This document shows positions 1-6,411 of a stretch of DNA of 11,561 nucleotides, piece after piece. The position numbers were made by a program, and so were the translations under genes. Each line of letters begins with the position of its first letter. Positions within the stretch are counted from its first letter, which is position 1. The notes under the pieces are model-generated. The model saw nothing but the letters and a program-made list of their open reading frames with translations. It searched no databases and was not told where the DNA came from. The DNA is taken from positions 1-11,561 of the forward strand of contig UQNM01000067.1 in NCBI GenBank assembly GCA_900542395.1, given 5' to 3'. This DNA comes from an uncultured Eubacteriales bacterium. GTDB taxonomy: Bacteria > Bacillota > Clostridia > Christensenellales > Aristaeellaceae.

Positions 1-1991
1 CGGTCAATCGCCTCCTGCACCGCCTCGCGGCTGTCGTAACCATAGAAGAGGATGTTAAATTCGTCGCCCGATACGCGCGCGCAAAGCGTCTCATCCGGAA
101 TGCTGCGCAGGAAGCAGACCGCCGCCTCGTGGATGTAGCGGTCGCCCCATTCGTGGCCGAACGTGTCGTTGGTGCGCTTGAGGTTATCCAGATCCATCAT
201 AACCACCGCGGCGTGCTTCATCGTATCCGGCTGGTCGAACACCCTGCCCGCGAACCGATAAAACGCGCGGCGGTTATACAGCCCTGTCAGCAGATCGTAG
301 TCGCGTTCCCGCTCGATGCGCATCCGCTCCAGCGTCGCCGCCGTCACATCCTCGGCCAGCACGATCACGCGGCTTTCAATCTGCGTCTCTTTGATGCGCA
401 CATAGCGCTCCCTGCCGTCCAGCGAGCGGACATGCACCAGCGTGCTCCCGCCGTTTTTCTCCGTCGCCAGCACGTTTTTCGCCATCTGGTTATGCAGAGA
501 TTTGATTTTGCCCAGCGTCACATGCTGCGCGTCGCAGCCCGGAACGCCCAGCAGCGGGAAAAAGTTATCCGTCGCGAACGCGGGCGAAACGTCTCTGGCT
601 TCCGACGTATCAAATTCGCAGCCCGCGATATCCACGCTCGCCATATCCAGCATCCGCAAAAAGCGGGTGGAGGTGTTGATGGCCTCGCGGCTCAACCCCG
701 CGAAGGCCGCCGCGAAGTGATCCAGCTCGCGTATGCCCGTGGAGGACAGGCGCGGAATACCGTTTTCACCCGTTCGGGCGATATCCACCTCTTTGGATAG
801 CTTGGCAATCGGCTTGGAAATCCGCTGCGCGATCAAAACGCTGCCCACTGCGTCAAACAGGAGCACCAGCGCAATCGCCAGCAGAATCAGCCGCGTCACC
901 CGGCTGGAAAACGCATACAGGCTCTTCGACGAGGCCGCGCCGATCAGCACCCAGTTTTCGCCGGAAAACGGCGCGTACATGTCGTAGAGCGACAGCTTCT
1001 GCTGCTGGGCGACGTATTTCTTTCCATCTAGTTGGAAGACATAGCTCCCGTCCTTGCCCTTCGCCATGACGAGGGTTTCTCCCCTGCGCACCCGTGTCTT
1101 GCCGCTGGCCATCTTCACCGAGGCGCGCCCCAGCGACCTATCAAACTGCGCCACCATGTAGCTGCCGTCCGCGTCAAAGCCGAGTTCGCCGTAGGGCAGA
1201 TGGCTGCACAGATAATCGTCCAGCATCTCAATGCCGAGCACGCCGTACAGCGTGCCGTTCTTCAGCATCAGCGGCATGGAATAGGTCAGCCCGGAGGGCA
1301 GGTTGGACTGCGCGCCGGTGCTCCAGCAGCCGTAATCGCGCGCCGACAGCCGGTTTTCCGCGCGATAGGCCGCCATGAACGGCTTTCGGAAATAATCGCC
1401 GTAAGCGGTGCCGAAGTCATAGCGCGTATCCCAGCCCGTGTCGGTCGCGATGTTCATCGCCTTGACGGTCGAAATCGGCGCACATTCCAGCAAAAGGTCG
1501 CTGTACTGCGTCGTCGCGCTCACCGTCGGGTCGAGGTCGCGCACATGGAAACCCGTTTTGAATTCCGTGTTGCCATCCAAATTGGAGGTGCTGAAAATGA
1601 CGTAAATGCCGGAAACCTTGTTCCGGTACATCGTCTCGATCATATCGGTGCAGATTTGGCCGATCAGCTTGGCCGCTTCCTTGGAGCTGCTCTCCAGCCG
1701 ATCCAGCGAAAGCTCGCCCGCATCCACGGCGGCCTGCGTCTTTTCGTTGATGCTCGCCGCCAGCGCGCCGATATCCGCCCATTGCTGGGTCATCTGCGAT
1801 TCCAGATAGTTGGCGCGATTGGCCACCTGCTTGCTGAGGATGGCGCGTTCGTTGCTGTTCACCTGATCAAAGACGCCGCTCAGATACAGAAACGTCAGCA
1901 GAATCGCCGCTTGCAGCAGGATCAAAACCACCAAAGGCTGCATCACGGTGTGGAAGACGGTTTTCCCCGTCTTCATCTGGCTCTGCTTCAA
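1..1991 (-). CDS. Membrane diguanylate cyclase (Cache-like/HAMP/PAS/GGDEF), 3' end cut by window
   Basis: Predicted to make cyclic-di-GMP from two GTP in response to an extracellular signal. The first 663 codons are visible; the C-terminal part of the cyclase domain is off the left edge. Domains: membrane helix at about residues 18-38; an extracytoplasmic region of about 320 residues resembling a double Cache sensor; second helix at about 365-388; HAMP-like linker; PAS-like segment at about 480-550; GGDEF domain from about 564 (LTGLYNR). DLDNLKRTND starts at D600 and GHEWGD follows. The signature reads SGDEF (S641-F645). The usual RxxD inhibitory site is not conserved: P632 and T635 stand at those positions. 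The TTG start at 1991 is chosen because GGAGGT lies 9 nt upstream; an in-frame ATG at 1976 would be 24 nt from it. It lies 34 bp downstream of the binding-protein gene with no terminator between, so the two are probably co-transcribed. Family assignment is firm; ligand and activity are inferred. Confidence 0.9.
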   Translation of the reverse strand, partial: MKQSQMKTGKTVFHTVMQPLVVLILLQAAILLTFLYLSGVFDQVNSNERAILSKQVANRANYLESQMTQQWADIGALAASINEKTQAAVDAGELSLDRLESSSKEAAKLIGQICTDMIETMYRNKVSGIYVIFSTSNLDGNTEFKTGFHVRDLDPTVSATTQYSDLLLECAPISTVKAMNIATDTGWDTRYDFGTAYGDYFRKPFMAAYRAENRLSARDYGCWSTGAQSNLPSGLTYSMPLMLKNGTLYGVLGIEMLDDYLCSHLPYGELGFDADGSYMVAQFDRSLGRASVKMASGKTRVRRGETLVMAKGKDGSYVFQLDGKKYVAQQQKLSLYDMYAPFSGENWVLIGAASSKSLYAFSSRVTRLILLAIALVLLFDAVGSVLIAQRISKPIAKLSKEVDIARTGENGIPRLSSTGIRELDHFAAAFAGLSREAINTSTRFLRMLDMASVDIAGCEFDTSEARDVSPAFATDNFFPLLGVPGCDAQHVTLGKIKSLHNQMAKNVLATEKNGGSTLVHVRSLDGRERYVRIKETQIESRVIVLAEDVTAATLERMRIERERDYDLLTGLYNRRAFYRFAGRVFDQPDTMKHAAVVMMDLDNLKRTNDTFGHEWGDRYIHEAAVCFLRSIPDETLCARVSGDEFNILFYGYDSREAVQEAID

Positions 1992-2025
1992 CCCCGATGC
2001 ACCTCCGTTCGCCGCTCACATCGCG

Positions 2026-3453
2026 TTATTGCGCGGCAAGCTCGTTCAATTCGTCCATGAGCTGCGCATACCACGCATCAAAGCGCTCCTCGCTCACAAA
2101 CGCCGCGACCGCCGCTTCCTGCGTCGCGCCGTTCTCCATGGCCTCCACCACGCTCTGGCGATCCGCCTTTGCCGCGTCGCTCATGGCGTATTCCAGCTTT
2201 TTCCGGGCGCTCGTGCCGTTCTTGAATGCCTTCGACGTGTACAGCGTATTCTGCCGCACGACCTGCACCGCCGTGCTCAGGCTGTCCCGAACATTTTTCT
2301 TCATGCTCGGGCTGTCCTTTTCAATCTTGACCATGTCGTTGTCTTCCGCCGTCACCGGCAGATAGCCGGAGGTGACGGAAAACTCAATCGCCCAGTCGCT
2401 CTGCGTAAACCACTTGAGGAAGCGCGCCGCCGCTTCCACCTGCTCGTCGCTCTTGCGGATGACCACCATGCCCGCGCCCTGCTGCACGGCGTAATCCCCG
2501 CCGCCCTCAAACTTCGGCGCGGGATAGGTCTTGATCTCGATGGGATAGCTCTCCTCGTCGCTGCGGGTCACGTGATCTGGGAAGAAGGTGCATCCCGCCG
2601 AGGACCCGACAAACGCGAGCACGTTGCCCGTCTTCATGTCGTCGCTGCGGAAACGGCCGGAGGCGGAAAAGTATCCCTTCACATAGGGCACGTAGTAGTG
2701 ATCCCAAAGCCGCTTCGCCACCTCGCGCGGCAGGTTGACGGTCGTTTGCCCGTCCTTCGTTTCAAAAATGTCGCAGCCGAGCTGCTTCGCGCCGATAATC
2801 ATGTAATTGGCCATCGCATCCCGGCCAAAGAGCGCCTTGCCGTCGTTCGGCGCGTCCGTCAGGCTGTCCGTCCACTCGTAGTAGCGCTGCGCCATCGCGG
2901 TCACGCCTTCGATGGTCGCAAACTCGTCGGCGCTCGTGCCCGTCGCCTCCGCGAACACCCGCCAATCCGTGTCGTTGACCACGAGCAGCTCCGTCGCCTT
3001 CGCCACCGGGAATATCTTAACGCTGCCGTCGCCCCTGAAATCGCCCTCGCTCAGGTAGCTTTCGATGTATTCCTTTCTGTCCTTCTCCGTCAGATATGGG
3101 CTGAGGTCGGCGACGCGCCCCAGGCTGTCCACCGCGTAGGCCGTATCCGCATAGGCGGAAAAGATATCCGGCACTTCCTGCGCGCCGACCTTGCCCTGCA
3201 CCGCGTCCATCACGTTCTGCTCCAAATCGTTGACCGAGCCGAGGCTTGAAGCGGAAACCACGATGTTCTTATCCCTGCCTACCGTCGCGTTAAACGCATC
3301 CACGGCCTCGTTGAACGCGCCAAGCTGCTCGCCGTTGTAATATGTCCACACCGTCAGCGAGAGCGGCTCCTTCTTCGCGCAGCCCGTCAGCCCCGCCAGC
3401 AGCGCGCAAAGGCACAGAATTTCTGCCGCTTTCTTCCATCTATTCCTGCTCAT
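2026..3453 (-). CDS. Extracellular solute-binding lipoprotein (family 1 type)
   Basis: A 475-residue secreted lipoprotein resembling carbohydrate-type ABC solute-binding proteins. The N-terminus is basic (RNRWKK), then hydrophobic, ending in the lipobox LTGC with the lipidated cysteine at C25; after it comes LSLTVWTYYNGEQLGAFNEA, typical of the first strand and helix of this fold. The ATG at 3453 is preferred over an in-frame ATG at 3510, because 3510 falls at the predicted transcription start and would put a charged tail before the signal peptide. GAGGAAAG lies just upstream of 3453. No permease or ATPase gene is visible; the next gene in the operon is a Cache-domain diguanylate cyclase, suggesting a role as a sensing co-receptor rather than, or besides, import. 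Permeases beyond the left edge cannot be excluded. The ligand is unknown; a sugar or oligosaccharide is only a family-level guess. Confidence 0.88.
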   Translation of the reverse strand: MSRNRWKKAAEILCLCALLAGLTGCAKKEPLSLTVWTYYNGEQLGAFNEAVDAFNATVGRDKNIVVSASSLGSVNDLEQNVMDAVQGKVGAQEVPDIFSAYADTAYAVDSLGRVADLSPYLTEKDRKEYIESYLSEGDFRGDGSVKIFPVAKATELLVVNDTDWRVFAEATGTSADEFATIEGVTAMAQRYYEWTDSLTDAPNDGKALFGRDAMANYMIIGAKQLGCDIFETKDGQTTVNLPREVAKRLWDHYYVPYVKGYFSASGRFRSDDMKTGNVLAFVGSSAGCTFFPDHVTRSDEESYPIEIKTYPAPKFEGGGDYAVQQGAGMVVIRKSDEQVEAAARFLKWFTQSDWAIEFSVTSGYLPVTAEDNDMVKIEKDSPSMKKNVRDSLSTAVQVVRQNTLYTSKAFKNGTSARKKLEYAMSDAAKADRQSVVEAMENGATQEAAVAAFVSEERFDAWYAQLMDELNELAAQ

Positions 3454-3515
3454 ATCTTTCCACTTTCCTCTTCCGACGCTCTTTTGCGCCCTTTTCAGCG
3501 CATAAACCAACCTGA

Positions 3516-3544
3516 ATTATAACACACGCCCCTATTCATTTCAA
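3516..3544 (-). promoter_or_regulatory. Promoter of the binding protein-cyclase operon
   Basis: On the minus strand TTGAAA (3539-3544) and TATAAT (3516-3521) are separated by exactly 17 bp, a near-consensus vegetative (sigma-A type) promoter. Transcription would start near 3509, giving a leader of about 55 nt before the ATG at 3453. This supports the chosen gene start. Confidence 0.85.
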
Positions 3545-3552
3545 CAAAAATG

Positions 3553-3585
3553 AAAAAAACGCGCAAAAAGCGGGTCGAGCCCGCC
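3553..3585 (-). terminator. GC hairpin with T-tract (secondary terminator)
   Basis: On the minus strand a GCGGG/CCCGC stem (3570-3574 with 3580-3584, loop of 5) is followed by TTTTTGCGCGTTTTTTT. This is a plausible rho-independent terminator, but the aspartate kinase gene already has a stronger one at 3678-3709, so this is either a backup or belongs to the intergenic repeat that starts at the same hairpin. Confidence 0.55.
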
Positions 3586-3642
3586 TTCTCCTCCGCCGAG
3601 GTCTGCAAGGCGTCAAATGCCTGCGCCCGCGGGCGATTTTAC
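3568..3642 (+). repeat. Dispersed intergenic repeat, copy A
   Basis: This 75-bp block aligns without gaps to 7167-7241, matching at 59 of 75 positions by hand count. It begins with a hairpin (GCGGG/CCCGC), continues with a core containing CCGCCGAGGTCTGC and GCGTCA, and ends with GCGGGCGATTTTAC. It lies between the aspartate kinase terminator and the promoter of the next operon, outside any gene. Translation of both copies in the same frame gives only 15 of 25 identical residues, so it does not behave as coding sequence. Orientation is set arbitrarily to the plus strand, on which all copies read alike. Confidence 0.75.
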
Positions 3643-3647
3643 GTCGT

Positions 3648-3669
3648 CTACTATGCGTCTACTATGCGT
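3648..3669 (+). repeat. Tandem 11-bp direct repeat
   Basis: CTACTATGCGT occurs twice back to back (3648-3658 and 3659-3669) and is followed by a degenerate third start (CTATCCGT). It lies just after repeat copy A and before the terminator hairpin of the aspartate kinase gene. It may come from replication slippage; no function is evident. Confidence 0.8.
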
Positions 3670-3677
3670 CTATCCGT

Positions 3678-3709
3678 CAAAAAACAGGCCGTCGTTTCCG
3701 ACAGCCCGT
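3678..3709 (-). terminator. Rho-independent terminator of the aspartate kinase gene
   Basis: Read on the minus strand, an 11-pair stem (3699-3709 with 3684-3694, two G-U pairs) closes a GAAA tetraloop and runs straight into TTTTTT. It starts about 25 nt after the aspartate kinase stop codon. Stem length, tetraloop and T-tract make this one of the clearest terminators in the window. Confidence 0.88.
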
Positions 3710-3734
3710 CAATCTTTTTCGGTTATGGCCGATC

Positions 3735-5066
3735 TCACCAGCGGTTTTCGTGGGTGACGAACGCCCGGTAAATCGCGCGCGTCGCGACCTCAAAATCCAG
3801 ATTATCCACGCCGACGATGATGTTCAGCTCGCTGGAGCCCTGGTCGATCAGGCGCACGTTCACGCCCGCCTTCATCAGCGCGTTGAACAGCCGCGCGGAA
3901 ATGCCCTTGGAGCGAACCATGCCGCGCCCCACCGTCGCGATGAGCGCCAGACCGGAGTGAATCTCCACCGTGTCGGGCGTGCAGAGCTCGTGAATCCGCT
4001 GCACCAGCTTCTCCTTTTTGCCCTCCAGCGCGCTCTCGTGCACCACCACGCACATCGTGTCGATGCCGCTGGGCATGTGCTCAAAGGAAATCCCCTGCTC
4101 TTCCAGCGCTTGCAGCAGGCGGCGGCCGAAGCCGATTTCCGAGTTCATCATCGCCTTTTCCACGTTGATGATCGCAAAATCCTTGTGCCCCGCGATGCCG
4201 GTGATGGGGTATTCGCTCTCGTAATCCTCCGCCTCGTAGCAGATCACCGTGCCCGGCTCATCCGGGTGGTTCGTGTTGCGGATGTTCGTCGGAATGCCCG
4301 CGATGCGCACCGGGAAAATGGCGTCCTCGTGCAGCACGCTTGCGCCCATATAGGATAGCTCGCGCAGCTCCCGATAGGTCACGTAGCGGATCGGCTCCGG
4401 GTTGCGGACGATGCGCGGGTCGGCCATCAGGCAGCCGGAAACATCCGTCCAGTTTTCATACACGTCCGCGTTGACCGCGCGCGCGACAATCGCGCCCGTG
4501 ATGTCGCTGCCGCCGCGGGAAAAGGTTTTGACATTGCCGTGCGTGTCGCAGCCGTAAAAACCCGGCACAACGGCATGCGTATGCCCTTCCAGCAGGCGGC
4601 CAAGCGCCTCCTGCGTCCTGCCGCTGTCCAGCCGCCCCTCTTCGTCGAAGAAAATGCCCTGCTGCGGGTCGATGAAATCCCACCCGAGGTAATCCGCCAG
4701 CAAAATGCCGTTGAGGTATTCGCCCCGGCTGGCGGCGTAATCCGCGCCCGCGCCGAGCTGGATGTTGCGGCTCACCTCGTCCAGATACCCGTCCAGATCG
4801 ACCGTCAACTCCAGCTCCTGCGCAATTTCGCGGTACCGCGCGCGAATCGTATCAAAAGCCTCCGCGAAGTCGCTGCCGGACGCCGCGAGGCGGTTGCACT
4901 GATAAAACAGATCGGTCACCTTGATATCGGTGGCGCCGCGTTTGCCCGGCGCGCTGGGCACCACAATGCGCCGATCCGCGTCGGAAAACAGAATCTCCCT
5001 GACCTTTTTGAACTGCGCCGCATCGGCCAGCGAACTTCCGCCAAATTTTGCAACTTTCATACCCAT
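3735..5066 (-). CDS. lysC: Aspartate kinase (EC 2.7.2.4), monofunctional, two ACT domains
   Basis: Phosphorylates aspartate to aspartyl-4-phosphate, the first step to lysine, diaminopimelate, threonine and methionine. The protein has 443 residues, the usual length of a single-chain enzyme of this class. Visible motifs: KFGGSSL at 7-13 (nucleotide-binding start of the amino-acid kinase fold), SRGGSD at 183-188, then TDVSG and DPR at about 207-218. ACT-like regulatory regions occupy about 296-345 and 373-437 (VGRGM at 379-383), predicting feedback control by an end-product amino acid, not identifiable here. The ATG at 5066 has GGAGGG 7 nt upstream; an ATG two codons later is less well spaced. 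The gene is monocistronic, with its own promoter (5157-5185) and terminator (3678-3709). The symbol is generic: whether this is the lysine- or threonine-sensitive isozyme is not visible. Confidence 0.95.
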   Translation of the reverse strand: MGMKVAKFGGSSLADAAQFKKVREILFSDADRRIVVPSAPGKRGATDIKVTDLFYQCNRLAASGSDFAEAFDTIRARYREIAQELELTVDLDGYLDEVSRNIQLGAGADYAASRGEYLNGILLADYLGWDFIDPQQGIFFDEEGRLDSGRTQEALGRLLEGHTHAVVPGFYGCDTHGNVKTFSRGGSDITGAIVARAVNADVYENWTDVSGCLMADPRIVRNPEPIRYVTYRELRELSYMGASVLHEDAIFPVRIAGIPTNIRNTNHPDEPGTVICYEAEDYESEYPITGIAGHKDFAIINVEKAMMNSEIGFGRRLLQALEEQGISFEHMPSGIDTMCVVVHESALEGKKEKLVQRIHELCTPDTVEIHSGLALIATVGRGMVRSKGISARLFNALMKAGVNVRLIDQGSSELNIIVGVDNLDFEVATRAIYRAFVTHENRW

Positions 5067-5096
5067 TCGGAAGCCCTCCGATTTTCTTCTTTTTCA

Positions 5097-5120
5097 TTTT
5101 CGAGCCGAAGAACCCGAAAA
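5097..5120 (-). promoter_or_regulatory. Hairpin in the aspartate kinase leader
   Basis: Within the roughly 85-nt leader the minus strand can pair TTTTCGGG with CTCGAAAA (8 pairs including one G-U), possibly extended inward by two wobble pairs. No T-tract follows, so it is not a terminator. The leader is too short for a lysine riboswitch, and no T-box hallmark is seen. Confidence 0.35.
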
Positions 5121-5156
5121 TTTTGCAATCCCCATTTGAAATATGAAGCAGATACC

Positions 5157-5185
5157 ATTCTAAAGAATGTACCGCGTAAAGTCAA
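5157..5185 (-). promoter_or_regulatory. Promoter of the aspartate kinase gene
   Basis: TTGACT (5180-5185) and TAGAAT (5157-5162) on the minus strand are 17 bp apart, a strong sigma-A type promoter. The -10 box overlaps a 14-bp palindrome (CATTCT, 2 bp, AGAATG; 5156-5169) that could be an operator but may be fortuitous. Confidence 0.82.
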
Positions 5186-5213
5186 GAGTTATTCGCCCAT
5201 CGGCGCGAAAAAT

Positions 5214-5225
5214 GCGATTTTACAC
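5214..5225 (+). repeat. Possible short fragment of the dispersed repeat tail
   Basis: GCGATTTTACAC is identical to 12 bp inside repeat copy B and lies in non-coding DNA upstream of the aspartate kinase promoter, in the same orientation as the other copies. It is short enough to be chance; the remainder of 5186-5330 shows no gene. Confidence 0.3.
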
Positions 5226-5329
5226 AAGATGACTCTCATTTTTTCGCGTTTTTCAGTGTATTTGGCGCTTTGGCACAGCCTTCCCGCCTAACGCATCCTA
5301 TGCGCCTGCACCGCCCCGCGTGAGACGCA

Positions 5330-5360
5330 GACGCAGAAAGGCGGGCTTCTCCGCCCGCCT
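5330..5360 (-). terminator. Terminator after the ytfI-ytfJ pair
   Basis: A perfect 8-bp stem (5339-5346 with 5353-5360, loop of 6) begins at the last base of the ytfJ stop codon. Downstream on the minus strand comes TTTCTGCGTCTGCG, a poor T-tract, so termination may be partial. Confidence 0.65.
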
Positions 5361-5779
5361 CATTCCTGATAAGCCGCCCGCACCGGAGACGGTTTCGCGT
5401 TTTCCTCTTCGTCGCCCAGCCTCTTCCAGTTTTCAAGCGCCTGCGGGATCAGTTCCGCCACGCGCTCCATCGGCGAGGCGCTGCCCGCGCTCAACAGCCG
5501 CACGCCGTTCCTGCCGCACACCAGAAAGCCCATCGGATGGATGCTCACACCTGCGCCCGCACCGCCCGCAAACGGGAGACCGTAAGCGCCGGCCTGCGCG
5601 CCGCTGACGGCGTATTCCCCGCCGCCCGCGACAAAGCCGAACGACACCCGCGAAATCGGGATGATTGTCGAGCCGTCCTGCGTCTGCACCGCGTCGCCAA
5701 TCACCGTGTTCACGTCCACCATGTCCTTAATCTGTTCCATGGAAACGCCCATCAGGCTCTCGATGGGATGCTTTTCCAT
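5360..5779 (-). CDS. ytfJ: GerW/YtfJ family sporulation protein
   Basis: A 139-residue member of the GerW (YtfJ) family. In Bacillus the family member is made in the forespore and is linked to normal spore germination; its biochemical activity is unresolved. Sequence support: HPIESLMGVSMEQIKDMVDV near the start (from residue 4), IGDAV with IIPISRVSFGFVAGGG at about 27-54, and a glycine-rich stretch FAGGAGAG at 70-77 followed by PMGFLV, all characteristic of the family. The tail (about 123-139) is acidic then proline-rich and looks unconserved. The ATG at 5779 has GAGGGG 5 nt upstream, inside the 3' end of the preceding gene; the two frames overlap by 28 bp, so translation is probably coupled. 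The pairing with a DUF2953 gene matches the ytfI-ytfJ order in Bacillus. Confidence 0.93.
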   Translation of the reverse strand: MEKHPIESLMGVSMEQIKDMVDVNTVIGDAVQTQDGSTIIPISRVSFGFVAGGGEYAVSGAQAGAYGLPFAGGAGAGVSIHPMGFLVCGRNGVRLLSAGSASPMERVAELIPQALENWKRLGDEEENAKPSPVRAAYQE

Positions 5780-6297
5780 TGCAACCCCTCTTTTCGCTTC
5801 TTTCTCCCGGCCGCCTTCGCCGCCGCAAGCATAATATCGCCAACCCGCATGGAAACTATGCACCGCGCCGCCGCCCAGACGCCGCGCGCGGCAAAATCCG
5901 CCGTGACGCGGATATCGCTGCATTCCGTCCGCCCCAGCCCCGCGAGCAGCCCGTCCGCCGCCGCGCGGATACCGCCCGCGAGCATCGCCGTCGCGCCCGC
6001 ATCCTCCAGCCCCGCCCGCATATGCAGCGCAATCAGCTCCCAATCCGCCGCTTTCAGCACGGCGCGCGCCGTCGGCCAGCCCTGCCGGATCTTCCGCCCG
6101 TCCGGCTTTTCCGGAAACCCGCGAATCGGGATATTCAGCCGAACCTTCGCCCCTTCAACGCTTCCGCCGACGTGGGCTTCGAGCATCAGCGCGCCGAGGC
6201 TTGCGGAAAACTGAATCCGGTCGTCGGCCAGCCCCGCGCGGATATCCGCCGTCACCCGAACGCACAAAAGCAGGTAGAGCGCAAACACCAGCGCCAT
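5752..6297 (-). CDS. ytfI: DUF2953 domain protein (YtfI-like)
   Basis: A 181-residue protein with an N-terminal hydrophobic helix (about residues 1-15) and a soluble remainder rich in alanine. It is assigned to DUF2953 because of its place directly before ytfJ and the C-terminal pattern: an HMRAGLEDAG segment, an alanine-rich helix, a TADF strand, and the closing RVGDIMLAAAKAAG helix. The molecular role of the family is unknown; association with sporulation is by genomic context. It is somewhat shorter than I expect for the family. The ATG at 6297 has GGAGGG 7 nt upstream, an ideal site; the longer frame open upstream lacks one and runs across the divergent promoter into exonuclease coding sequence. 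It overlaps ytfJ by 28 bp. Family call moderate to good; function unknown. Confidence 0.8.
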   Translation of the reverse strand: MALVFALYLLLCVRVTADIRAGLADDRIQFSASLGALMLEAHVGGSVEGAKVRLNIPIRGFPEKPDGRKIRQGWPTARAVLKAADWELIALHMRAGLEDAGATAMLAGGIRAAADGLLAGLGRTECSDIRVTADFAARGVWAAARCIVSMRVGDIMLAAAKAAGRKKRKEGLQWKSIPSRA

Positions 6298-6332
6298 CCG
6301 CTTTCCCTCCCCATTTTCCGCCGAGATCGGCG

Positions 6333-6361
6333 TTGCTTTTCGCCTTTTCATCCTGTATAAT
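6333..6361 (+). promoter_or_regulatory. Promoter of the exonuclease III gene
   Basis: TTGCTT (6333-6338) and TATAAT (6356-6361) are separated by 17 bp. The -10 box is consensus. Transcription would start near 6368, about 45 nt before the start codon at 6412. Confidence 0.78.
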
Positions 6362-6385
6362 AACATCAGCCGCCGAAAGCTATGC
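6356..6385 (-). promoter_or_regulatory. Possible forespore-type promoter for ytfI-ytfJ
   Basis: On the minus strand GCATA (6381-6385), 18 bp, then TATTATA (6356-6362) resembles the sigma-G/sigma-F pattern (gHATR, about 18 bp, CATnHTA), with one mismatch in the -10. No sigma-A promoter is evident for this gene pair, and forespore expression is expected for a ytfJ gene. The -10 region coincides with the -10 of the opposite exonuclease promoter. The match is short and could be chance. Confidence 0.3.
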
Positions 6386-6411
6386 GCGGCCATCGTCACA
6401 GGAGGACAGTT

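Noticed and set aside
1032..2060. A 342-codon plus-strand frame antisense to the cyclase gene
   Set aside because: Minus-strand coding is certain from the GGDEF, linker and transmembrane patterns; the antisense product is low-complexity and rich in Arg and His.
1948..3249. A 433-codon plus-strand frame antisense to the binding-protein gene
   Set aside because: Same shadow-frame signs; the minus strand has lipobox, promoter and family motifs.
3648..3669. CRISPR-like repeat
   Set aside because: The two 11-bp units are directly adjacent without spacers, and no cas gene is present.
3550..3771. A small plus-strand frame (73 codons) containing EVCKAS and RGRFY, also seen in the frame at 7137
   Set aside because: The shared peptide comes from the dispersed repeat. 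Peptide identity between copies (15 of 25) is lower than nucleotide identity (59 of 75), no ribosome binding site precedes it, and it runs into the aspartate kinase gene.
5066..5185. Lysine riboswitch or T-box in the aspartate kinase leader
   Set aside because: The leader is only about 85 nt and has neither the multi-helix lysine riboswitch layout nor a terminator/antiterminator pair.
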